Shown one piece after another: positions 25,294-33,925 of a DNA stretch of 39,900 nt. This stretch comes from Paraburkholderia sp. (GTDB lineage Bacteria; Pseudomonadota; Gammaproteobacteria; Burkholderiales; Burkholderiaceae): contig NZ_JAMXLH010000077.1 in NCBI RefSeq assembly GCF_024281035.1, positions 1-39,900 on the forward strand, read 5' to 3'. Every line of letters begins with the position of its first letter. Position 1 is the first letter of the stretch. A model generated the notes under the pieces. It was not told the origin of the DNA and did not search any database. It saw only the letters and a program-made list of their open reading frames with translations. A program made the position numbers and the translations under genes.

Positions 25294-26040
25294 TCAGGTC
25301 GGCGTGATGTCGCGCTGAACGCGATGGATATGTTGCTCCACATAAAACGCAGCGGCGTCCGCGTCGCCCGTCACGATCGCTTCGTAAATAAGACGGTGCT
25401 CGGCAACGTACAGCCGGATTCGCGCGGGATCGTAGATGCCATCGTCCTTGATGCGCTTCCACAAGGACTGGTCCATTGTGTCCGCAATCTCTTGCGCGAT
25501 CTTGACGAGCAGTGCGTCGCCGGTCATCACGGCGAGTTGACGGTGAAACAGCCGGTCGCTGTTATTCCAGAGCGCGCGTTCTTCCGGGTCCGCTACGTCG
25601 GTCAGCGTTTCCATCTGCTGCAGGTAATGCTCGGCGAGCGGATCGCGCTTCTTGTGAGCCGCGGCACGCCGGGCGATGGCGGGCTCCAGAATCAGGCGCA
25701 CGTCCAACGTGGCCGACGGGCTGTAATCGGCCTGGAGACTCGTTGCATCATGCCCGGCCGGCACGACGGCGCGCGCAAGTATGTCGGGGGCGTCTTCGGA
25801 AACATACGTGCCCGAATTCCTGCGCGTGACGACCAGGCCTTCGTTCTGCAACGCGCCGATTGCCTCGCGAACCGCCGGCCGGCCGACGCCGAACATGGCC
25901 GCGAGTTCACGCTCGGATGGCAGGCGGGATTCCGGAAGATACCGGCCGGCACGAATTTCCGCGCGGACCTTTTCGGAAACCTGTTCGTAGATCTGCAGGG
26001 CGCGAAAATTCGCCGGGAAGTCGGTGCGTGCGGATGCCAT
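25294..26040 (-). CDS. GntR-family transcriptional regulator, FadR/FCD subfamily
   Basis: The 248-residue regulator has an N-terminal winged helix (about 15-82) with the GntR signature LPSERELAAMFGVGRPAVREAI. An all-helical FCD ligand domain follows, whose metal-binding residues include D and H in NNSDRLFHRQL and H in AEHRLIYEAI. FCD regulators usually bind small carboxylic acids and repress adjacent catabolic genes. It is divergent from the reductase at 26249 and convergent with the dehydratase. A TGGT-N9-ACCA site lies 21 bases before its start codon, suggesting autoregulation. The inducer is likely a hydroxyproline-derived imino acid, by context. Confidence 0.92.
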   Translation of the reverse strand: MASARTDFPANFRALQIYEQVSEKVRAEIRAGRYLPESRLPSERELAAMFGVGRPAVREAIGALQNEGLVVTRRNSGTYVSEDAPDILARAVVPAGHDATSLQADYSPSATLDVRLILEPAIARRAAAHKKRDPLAEHYLQQMETLTDVADPEERALWNNSDRLFHRQLAVMTGDALLVKIAQEIADTMDQSLWKRIKDDGIYDPARIRLYVAEHRLIYEAIVTGDADAAAFYVEQHIHRVQRDITPT

Positions 26041-26060
26041 GTGGGAACCTTGTCATGCGT

Positions 26061-26077
26061 TGGTCTTGAATATACCA
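26061..26077. promoter_or_regulatory. Candidate operator TGGT-N9-ACCA before the regulator gene
   Basis: TGGTCTTGAATATACCA shares TGGT.T and A.ACCA with the site at 22995-23011 and has the same 17-bp length. It lies in the AT-rich divergent region between regulator and reductase. Confidence 0.5.
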
Positions 26078-26129
26078 CTTAACCATAACAGAGAGGAATC
26101 TGGCTCTTTTAGAATGCCTCTTAACTCCT

Positions 26130-26215
26130 ATTGGTCTGGTTTTAATTCCATAATAGGCCAATCAAGGTGAATAATGGATTGATTTTTATCCACATCTGGT
26201 TTAATTTTGATCCAG
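26130..26215. promoter_or_regulatory. AT-rich divergent promoter region with repeated TCTGGTTT elements
   Basis: ATTGG (26130-26134) is inverted to CCAAT (26158-26162). TCTGGTTTTAATT (26135) recurs as TCTGGTTTAATTTT (26195), inside an inverted pair CTGG (26196) / CCAG (26215). A possible -35 TTGATT (26179) and -10 TTTAAT (26200) would serve the reductase gene, but their 15-base spacing is short. The elements look like further half-sites for the adjacent GntR-type regulator. Confidence 0.4.
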
Positions 26216-26248
26216 CTTCACACTCCTCATCACACGACGTGCCACGAC

Positions 26249-27157
26249 ATGACCACTCAACTTAAATCGTTCGACGCGAGCGCAACCGCTGCGCTGCTGG
26301 ACTACCCGAAGCTCGTGCAAGTGCTGCGCGACACGATTCTCGAGTACGCGGACGGCAAGATCGTCAGCCCCGAGCGACTCGGCATCCCGCTGCAAGAAGG
26401 CGGCGTCATGCTGTCGATGCCGTCGAGCGCCGCCGAGATCGCGATCCACAAACTCGTGAATGTCTGCCCCGGCAACGGCGCACGCCAGCTTCCGACGATT
26501 CACGGTCAGGTCATCGCGTGCGATTCGGTGACGGGCGAGATGCTCTTCGTGCTCGACGGCCCGACGGTCACCGGCCGTCGCACCGCCGCGATCAGTGCGC
26601 TCGGCATCATGTCGCTGCACGCCGCTGCGCCGAAGGAAATCCTCATCATCGGGACCGGCAAGCAGGCGGCGAATCACGTCGAAGCCTTCGCGGCACTGTT
26701 CCCGCAAGCGCAAATTCTGGTCAGAGGCGGAACGCTTGAGGCCGCGCAGCGCTTCGTGGAAGGTCTGACGCAGATTGCGCCGAATCTCAGTGCACTGGAT
26801 GGCGATATCCCGGATTCAGTCGATGTCGTCGTGACCGTCACGACCAGCAAGTCGCCCGTCTATAACGTACCGGCCCGTGCTGGCCGCCTCGTGATCGGCA
26901 TCGGCGCATTCACGCCGGATGCCGCCGAAGTCGGCAAGGCGACTGTGGATAGCAGCTTCATCATCGTTGACGATCTGGTGGGTGCCGAACACGAAGCCGG
27001 CGACCTGATCCAGGCGGGTTTCGACTGGGACAACGCACACACGCTCGCGGATGCCATCAGGCAAAAGCTCATACCGACCGCACCCATTTTCTTCAAGAGC
27101 GTCGGGTGCGCCGCATGGGATCTCGCCGCGTGTCGCGTCGCACGTGCAAGCATTTAA
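26249..27157 (+). CDS. lhpI: Delta1-pyrroline-2-carboxylate reductase (ornithine cyclodeaminase / mu-crystallin family)
   Basis: The 302-residue protein belongs to the ornithine cyclodeaminase/mu-crystallin family, with an NAD(P)-binding Rossmann motif EILIIGTGKQAANHVEAFAA near residue 130. Several members reduce pyrroline-2-carboxylate and piperideine-2-carboxylate with NAD(P)H to L-proline and L-pipecolate. Beside a trans-3-hydroxyproline dehydratase, that activity is much more likely than ornithine deamination. The first ATG with family-like sequence (MTTQLKSF) is used. It is divergent from the GntR regulator. The exact substrate is inferred from context; the symbol follows Azospirillum usage as I recall it. 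Confidence 0.85.
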   Translation: MTTQLKSFDASATAALLDYPKLVQVLRDTILEYADGKIVSPERLGIPLQEGGVMLSMPSSAAEIAIHKLVNVCPGNGARQLPTIHGQVIACDSVTGEMLFVLDGPTVTGRRTAAISALGIMSLHAAAPKEILIIGTGKQAANHVEAFAALFPQAQILVRGGTLEAAQRFVEGLTQIAPNLSALDGDIPDSVDVVVTVTTSKSPVYNVPARAGRLVIGIGAFTPDAAEVGKATVDSSFIIVDDLVGAEHEAGDLIQAGFDWDNAHTLADAIRQKLIPTAPIFFKSVGCAAWDLAACRVARASI

Positions 27158-27643
27158 GGTGCAAGCTGCGCGTTGAATCTCGAACACCGACGATAACGAT
27201 GTGCAGCAAGCCCAAGCAGATCGGGATCGATTTCCTGCCTACGAAGAATCGCAACGGCGGAAAACCGCTCGGGTAATCGAGCCACATCGCGAACCACATC
27301 GAAAACGCCGGATTTCCGTCTCGACGCACACCTCCACGCCAGCAAGGCGCACCGAAGCCCGCCATCTGATCCCGACCGTTTTCCCCCGGCACACTCACAT
27401 CCCCCACACCTCGTTTGAAAACGAAACGATGTGTGACCAACGTTTACGCCGTCGAAAGACGACTCCCCCAAGCGCATTGTCGTAACGTTCCGCCCCTAAC
27501 CGGGCGGGCGAAGGCGCTATTTACACTTGCTTTCGATTCTTTACTCATGCGCGCTGAATTGACCCATACGATCAAACGCGGCCCGGATTGGCATTCTCGT
27601 CCGCCTCTCTCATGAATCAAATCATCGGAATGGCTCACAACAA
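27158..27643. other. Intergenic region of 486 bases without a convincing gene
   Basis: A 25-codon frame (27199-27276, MCSKPKQIGIDFL) has no recognisable match. CCGCCC / GGGCGG (about 27491-27508) can form a small hairpin. I see no RNA gene or mobile-element end. Base composition is lower in GC than in the core genes of the window. Confidence 0.4.
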
Positions 27644-28336
27644 ATGACCAGCTTTGATACCGTCATTCTGGGATTCCTCACACAAATCCATCTCGCCCCG
27701 CTGCTCAATCACACGATCCGTGTGATTGCGGGACTCTATACATTCAAGGGTTTTCTGCTGATCCCGCTGTTGTGGTGGATCTGGTTCGAGCCTGGTGCGC
27801 AACGCGAGTGGCAGCGTGAAATGACGATTGCCACGGTGGCAAGCGGCCTGATTGCGCTCGCGGTGGGGCGTTTGCTCGCGCATTTTCTGCCGTTTCGCGT
27901 GCGTCCCATCTATAACCCGGACTTGCATCTGCATTTCGCCTCCGAGTCGCTGCGCGGAGCCACGCTGAGCAGCTGGAGTTCGTTTCCAAGCGATCACGCG
28001 ATGCTATGGATCGCGATTTCGATGGGGATTTTCCTTATCTGGCGGCGAATCGGCACGATTGCGATTCTGTACACGGTGCTATTCATCTGTTTGCCGCGCG
28101 CGTATCTCGGCTTTCATTACCCGACCGATTTGATTGCTGGCGCAGCCATCGGTGTCGCGATCACCTACGTCATGACGCGCGATTCGGTCCGCAAACGCAC
28201 CGCCGCGCCCGTTCTGCGCTGGGCGATGCGCTTTCCCGGGCCGGCATCGATGCTCGCGTTTCTCGTGTGCTTCGAGCTCGTTACGCAGTTCGACGAACTT
28301 CTCCAGCTTTTCCATTCCATGGTGAAAGCGGTGTGA
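27644..28336 (+). CDS. PAP2-superfamily membrane phosphatase
   Basis: The 230-residue protein has about five or six hydrophobic segments and the PAP2 signature: RVRPIYNP (motif 1 region), SSFPSDHAMLW (motif 2, with catalytic-site His) and PRAYLGFHYPTDLIAG (motif 3, with nucleophile His and Asp). Such enzymes dephosphorylate lipid phosphates such as undecaprenyl pyrophosphate or phosphatidic acid. The first motif has no obvious KxxxxxxRP lysine, which should be checked. It stands alone between long intergenic regions, with weak translation signals. The substrate is unknown. Confidence 0.88.
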   Translation: MTSFDTVILGFLTQIHLAPLLNHTIRVIAGLYTFKGFLLIPLLWWIWFEPGAQREWQREMTIATVASGLIALAVGRLLAHFLPFRVRPIYNPDLHLHFASESLRGATLSSWSSFPSDHAMLWIAISMGIFLIWRRIGTIAILYTVLFICLPRAYLGFHYPTDLIAGAAIGVAITYVMTRDSVRKRTAAPVLRWAMRFPGPASMLAFLVCFELVTQFDELLQLFHSMVKAV

Positions 28337-28399
28337 CGAGTGCTGTGAAGCACTGCGCCGACAACGATCAATCGGCGACAACCGGCATTGGACACACGC

Positions 28400-28448
28400 C
28401 AGCGAAGCAATCGTCAATAAACACATTCTTCATCGATTGCTTTCGCTG
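28400..28448. repeat. Long imperfect inverted repeat after the PAP2 gene
   Basis: CAGCGAAGCAATCG (28400-28413) pairs with CGATTGCTTTCGCTG (28434-28448), 14 pairs with one bulged base and a 20-base loop. No T-run follows, so it is not a standard terminator. Confidence 0.65.
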
Positions 28449-28684
28449 CTCGTTCGACTTTTAGCCGCACCATCCGAACGAATCACAGTCAGTCGTTCGT
28501 CGCACGTGCCCTGCCGGGGAGACGGTCGAGCCGGGATGCGATAATAGCCACAGACGACTTCGCTGACAGATTCATCGACATTCCGTCGCGCCGTCGAATC
28601 CGTATCAAACCCCGTATATACGCCGGGCGAGCGTGTCGCTCACCGCTCGATACGGTATAGCTTTGCCGGGACGTTTCGCCGCTC

Positions 28685-28717
28685 AAGGCCTGAGTCAGGT
28701 CTGAATAAGGTCTGAGC
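28685..28717. repeat. 11-bp tandem repeat (3 units) in the ettA leader
   Basis: AAGGCCTGAGT, CAGGTCTGAAT and AAGGTCTGAGC follow without spacer about 50 bases before the ettA start. Confidence 0.65.
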
Positions 28718-28766
28718 AACGCGCGAGCGTCGCGCTCCATTTTTCCCCGTTTCCAAAAGAATCCTC

Positions 28767-30434
<1,668 letters not shown>

Positions 30435-30442
30435 GTGCGAAG

Positions 30443-30471
30443 GCGTCCGCTGCCTGCTCGGCGGCGGACGC
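30443..30471 (+). terminator. Hairpin after ettA, possible terminator
   Basis: The perfect 8-bp stem GCGTCCGC / GCGGACGC, with further GCC/GGC pairs inside, lies 8 bases after the ettA stop. A T5 run follows only about 15 bases later, so intrinsic termination is uncertain. Confidence 0.45.
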
Positions 30472-30529
30472 GCTGTCTCGCCGGATTTTTGCGGGGTTTG
30501 CCGCTGCCCGCGATTGCCGCGCGGTTAGC

Positions 30530-30562
30530 GGCGCGGCTCAGGCGCGACTCAGGCGCGGCTCA
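30530..30562. repeat. 11-bp tandem repeat (3 units) ending on the HAD-gene stop codon
   Basis: GGCGCGGCTCA, GGCGCGACTCA and GGCGCGGCTCA run in tandem. The last TCA (30560-30562) is the TGA stop of the minus-strand HAD gene, and the other units carry the same TGA. Confidence 0.9.
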
Positions 30563-31183
30563 ACCGGGCAGGCCCAGGTCGCGCAGGCGAGCGCCGGTGG
30601 CGGCGTCGCTCGTGTGATGCACGCCGTGCCAGCCAAGCGCCGTAGCGGCTTCGGCGTTGTGGCGGTTATCGTCGATGAAGACGAGTTCTGCGGGCGCAAT
30701 GCCCGGCAGTTGCGCCTCGATGCGGCGGAACATCTCGTGAAAGATCGCCGGATCGGGCTTCACGAGTTTCACGCGCCCCGACACGACGATATCGCGGCAG
30801 CGCCGCAGCACCTCGTAGCGCTCCCACGCCCACGGAAACGTCTCCGCCGACCAGTTCGTGAGGCCGAAGAGCGGCACGCCCGCCGCCTCCAGCCGGTCGA
30901 ACGTCGCCACCCCGCCTTCGAGCAGCCCGCCGATCATCTCGGGCCAGCGCGCGTAGAACGCGCGAATCAGCGCCTCGTACGCCGGATACTTCGCGACGAG
31001 TTCCGCCGTGCCCTCGGCAATCGACTGACCGCCGTCCTGGCGGATCACCCAGTCCATCGTGCAAACGTGCGTGAAGAACAAGCGCCGCTCGGCGTCGTCG
31101 GGAATCAGCTTGCGGTACAGATATTCCGGGCTCCAGTCCACCAGCACGCCGCCGAAGTCGAACACCACTGCCTTGATCGCCAT
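30560..31183 (-). CDS. HAD-superfamily hydrolase (YihX-like)
   Basis: The 207-residue protein has HAD motif I VVFDFGGVLVDWSPEYLY with both aspartate positions altered to the DFGGV form typical of the YihX/epoxide-hydrolase-N group. Motif II is in FGLTNWSAETF, the motif III lysine in KLVKPDPAIF, and motif IV in VFIDDNRHNAEAA. E. coli YihX dephosphorylates alpha-glucose 1-phosphate; other members act as 2-haloacid dehalogenases, so the substrate remains open. It starts 14 bases after the aminopeptidase P gene and is co-transcribed with it. Confidence 0.9.
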   Translation of the reverse strand: MAIKAVVFDFGGVLVDWSPEYLYRKLIPDDAERRLFFTHVCTMDWVIRQDGGQSIAEGTAELVAKYPAYEALIRAFYARWPEMIGGLLEGGVATFDRLEAAGVPLFGLTNWSAETFPWAWERYEVLRRCRDIVVSGRVKLVKPDPAIFHEMFRRIEAQLPGIAPAELVFIDDNRHNAEAATALGWHGVHHTSDAATGARLRDLGLPG

Positions 31184-31197
31184 CGCCGCCGTCCGCG

Positions 31198-33012
31198 TCA
31201 GACCGGTTGCGTGCGCGCTTCGAGCCACGCGAGCGCCGCGCCCGAGACGTGCGGCGACACGCGCCGCCGCACCGTTTCGTGATACGCGTTGAGCCACGCG
31301 CGCTCGTCGTCGCGCAACAGCGTCAAGTCGATGCAGCGCGTGTCGATCGGGCAGAGCGTCAGCGTCTCGAACTTCAGGAATTCGCCGAATTCGGTCTTTT
31401 GCGCCGCCTGATTCAGCACGAGGTTTTCGATGCGCACGCCCCACTTGCCCGGCCGGTAGAGGCCCGGCTCGATCGACGTGATCATGCCCTCTTCCATCGC
31501 GGTCCACGGCTCGGGGCTCGCGTAGTGCGAGATCACCTGCGGGCCCTCGTGAACGTTCAGGAAATAGCCGACGCCGTGCCCGGTGCCGTGGCCGTAGTCC
31601 GCGCCCGCTTCCCAGATCGGCGCGCGCGCGATGGCGTCGAGCATCGGCGAGCGGACGCCGCGCGGAAACTGCGCGCGCGACAGCGCCATCGTGCCCTTGA
31701 GGACGATCGTGAAGTCGCGCTTTTGCTCCGCGCTCGGCGTGCCGATGGGCACGACGCGCGTGATGTCGGTCGTACCGTCGAGATACTGGCCGCCCGAGTC
31801 GATCAGCAGAAGGCCGTTTCCTTCGATCACGCTGTGCGATTCGGGCGTGGCGCGGTAATGCGGCATCGCGCCATTGGCGTTGAAGCCCGCGATCGTCCCG
31901 AACGACGGTGAAACGTAGCCGGGCCGCCGTGCGCGCTCGGCGGTGAGCTTTTCGTCGATGGTGAGTTCGGTGATGGTTTCGCGGCCGAGCGCCTGTTCGA
32001 ACCACGCGAAGAATTCGGCGAGCGCCGCGCCGTCCTGCTCCATCGTCGCGCGCACGTGTTCGGCTTCGACGGCCGTCTTGCGCGACTTGAAGAAGGTGCT
32101 CGGATTGATCGATTCGACCAGCTTCACCGCCGACGGCACCGCCTGCAGCAAGCCAAACGTCACGCGCCGCGGATCGACGAGCAGCGTTGCGCCCGCGGGC
32201 AGCGCGGCGAGCGCCGACGCCGCCTGCGCATACGGCGCGAGGTGCACGTCCTCGCGCGCGAGCGATTGCGCGAGTGCTTCGGGCACCTTGCCCTCGGCGA
32301 CGAAGAGCGTCGCGCGATCCGGCCCGATCAGTGCGTGCGCGACGAATACCGGGTTGTAGGTCACATCGGCGCCGCGCAGGTTGAAGATCCACGCGAGATC
32401 GTCGAGCGTCGAGATGAAATGCCACTGCGCGCCCTTTTCCTGCATCGCGCGGCGCACCTGGCCGAGCTTGCCGGCGCGGCCCGCGTCGGCGTGCGGCGCG
32501 GTGTGCTCGTAGACCGGCCCAACGGGCAGCGTGGGACGCGCGGGCCACACTTCATCGAGCAGATCGAGGTCGGTACGCAGCGTCACGCCGCGCGCGCCGA
32601 GCGCATCGGACAGCACGCGCGCCGAGGCGACGCCGAGCACGGCGCCATCCACCGCGACCGTGCCGCCCGCCGGGACGTTCTGCGCGAGCCATTCGACGTG
32701 CGGCGTGGTCTGCTGGCCGCCCATCATCTTCATCAGGTCGACGCCGGTGCCCGCGAGCTGGTTTTCGGCCTGCACCCAGTAGCGGCTGTCGACCCAGACG
32801 CCCGCGAAGTCCTTCGTCACGACCAGCGTGCCCACGGAACCGGTGAAGCCCGAGAGCCATTGGCGGCCCTGCCAGCGCGGCGGCAGGTATTCGGAAAGAT
32901 GCGGATCGGCGGACGGGACGAGTGCCGCGTCGACGCCCGCACGCGTCATGGCGGCGCGCAGCGCGGCGATCCGCTCGGGGATCGTGGAGTTTTCGGGGAG
33001 TCGGGCGTTCAT
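31198..33012 (-). CDS. Aminopeptidase P family protein (Xaa-Pro aminopeptidase, M24B)
   Basis: The 604-residue protein has the long, three-domain layout of eukaryotic-type aminopeptidase P: two creatinase-like N-terminal domains, the M24 pita-bread catalytic domain and a short C-terminal domain. The metal ligands are visible: D and D in DSGGQYLDGTTDITR, H in GTGHGVGYFLNVHEGP, E in SIEPGLYRPG and E in RIENLVLN. It releases N-terminal residues ahead of proline in cytosolic peptides. CAGGTGAAAT precedes the ATG at 33012. It forms an operon with the HAD gene and perhaps the small membrane protein at 33089. Confidence 0.94.
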   Translation of the reverse strand: MNARLPENSTIPERIAALRAAMTRAGVDAALVPSADPHLSEYLPPRWQGRQWLSGFTGSVGTLVVTKDFAGVWVDSRYWVQAENQLAGTGVDLMKMMGGQQTTPHVEWLAQNVPAGGTVAVDGAVLGVASARVLSDALGARGVTLRTDLDLLDEVWPARPTLPVGPVYEHTAPHADAGRAGKLGQVRRAMQEKGAQWHFISTLDDLAWIFNLRGADVTYNPVFVAHALIGPDRATLFVAEGKVPEALAQSLAREDVHLAPYAQAASALAALPAGATLLVDPRRVTFGLLQAVPSAVKLVESINPSTFFKSRKTAVEAEHVRATMEQDGAALAEFFAWFEQALGRETITELTIDEKLTAERARRPGYVSPSFGTIAGFNANGAMPHYRATPESHSVIEGNGLLLIDSGGQYLDGTTDITRVVPIGTPSAEQKRDFTIVLKGTMALSRAQFPRGVRSPMLDAIARAPIWEAGADYGHGTGHGVGYFLNVHEGPQVISHYASPEPWTAMEEGMITSIEPGLYRPGKWGVRIENLVLNQAAQKTEFGEFLKFETLTLCPIDTRCIDLTLLRDDERAWLNAYHETVRRRVSPHVSGAALAWLEARTQPV

Positions 33013-33088
33013 GATTTCACCTGCAAGAAGAATTGATGCGGGACGGCGGCGGCACGGCAGCCGGTCACCATGAGCAAAAGAGCGGCAT

Positions 33089-33343
33089 TCAGCGGCGCAC
33101 GCGCAGCGCGACGGCCACAGCCACGAAAACCAGCGCGAACGCCGTGCATACCGGCCATTCGAGCAGCTCGCCGTCATGGAAGAGCCCGGTGGCGCGCCCG
33201 GCGACGCGTGCGAGCGCAGCGCCCAGCACGCCCGCCATGACGGCCAGCACGAAGCCGCCGCGCGCTCGCGCGCGCATCGGATGCAGCCACCAGCCTGCTG
33301 CGCCGACCACAACGCCGATTACGACAATGCCGGGCCAGCCCAT
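33089..33343 (-). CDS. Small integral membrane protein, GlsB/YeaQ/YmgE-like
   Basis: The 84-residue protein has three hydrophobic stretches (IVVIGVVVGAAGWWL, GGFVLAVMAGVLGAAL, CTAFALVFVAVAVAL) in the spacing of the transglycosylase-associated GlsB/YeaQ/YmgE family. These are small stress-related membrane proteins of unclear function. It lies 76 bases before aminopeptidase P on the same strand. The family assignment is from the pattern of Gly-rich helices and is moderate; the gene call itself is supported by length and topology. Confidence 0.65.
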   Translation of the reverse strand: MGWPGIVVIGVVVGAAGWWLHPMRARARGGFVLAVMAGVLGAALARVAGRATGLFHDGELLEWPVCTAFALVFVAVAVALRVRR

Positions 33344-33426
33344 CAGGGGCGGAGCCTCGCGAAAGTCGGAAAGTACGGATCAGGCGGTTCGGGCAGTCGC
33401 ATCGTGCGGACTAACATGTCTCTAAA

Positions 33427-33470
33427 GCATTGGCTGGCTTGTGCCTGGCTTGTGCCTGGTTTATGGCCGG
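33427..33470. repeat. 11-bp degenerate tandem repeat in the hemA-glsB intergenic region
   Basis: CTTGTGCCTGG occurs twice exactly (33438-33459). It is flanked by diverged copies GCATTGGCTGG and TTTATGGCCGG. Confidence 0.7.
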
Positions 33471-33870
33471 GAAACGGTCGGCCTGGCGCTTCGCGCGTAG
33501 CGGTTGAGTGTAGGGGGCGAGATAGCGCAAGGCAAGCGCGGCCGGGTTACCGCGCAGCCGGCCGCGTAATGTCTACTATGCGATTGCCGGTTTGACTGGT
33601 ATGCGAGGACCTGTCCTGGACGCACGAGAATCGCGCCCCGTTTTAGTGGGTTTGGCCCGTGTACGGCCATGCATAAATCGGCCGGAATCGCCGGAATTAC
33701 CGCTCCGCGACGTTCAGTCGCGCGAATTAAAACGTGTACATTACAGGTGCGCGGCACACTCCGTTCAAGCCATCAGAGCGCTGTAACTGCTTGTTTACCA
33801 ACGGATCAAATGGTCTGCCAACTAGCAGGACGGCCGCCGCCAGGCCGGGAAATCACCGTTCGTGCTGATA
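33471..33870. other. Intergenic region upstream of hemA
   Basis: About 400 bases without a convincing gene. A possible -10 TACATT lies near 33741. Otherwise I see no defined element until the hemA promoter. Confidence 0.4.
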
Positions 33871-33872
33871 CC

Positions 33873-33900
33873 CTTACAGAATGCGAGGAAAAGCTATAAT
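33873..33900 (+). promoter_or_regulatory. hemA promoter
   Basis: A perfect TATAAT (33895-33900) follows CTTACA (33873-33878, with 16 bases between). Transcription should start near 33907, only about 19 bases before the hemA ATG at 33926. Confidence 0.65.
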
Positions 33901-33925
33901 GACGACCAAATTCTCGCTACATGGT

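Noticed and set aside
27199..27276. 25-codon open frame after the pyrroline-2-carboxylate reductase gene
   Set aside because: No ribosome binding site and no recognisable similarity; too short to support.
33881..33925. Upstream starts of hemA (33881, 33899)
   Set aside because: Both lie at or before the -10 box TATAAT, and the conserved protein begins MQLLTIG at 33926.
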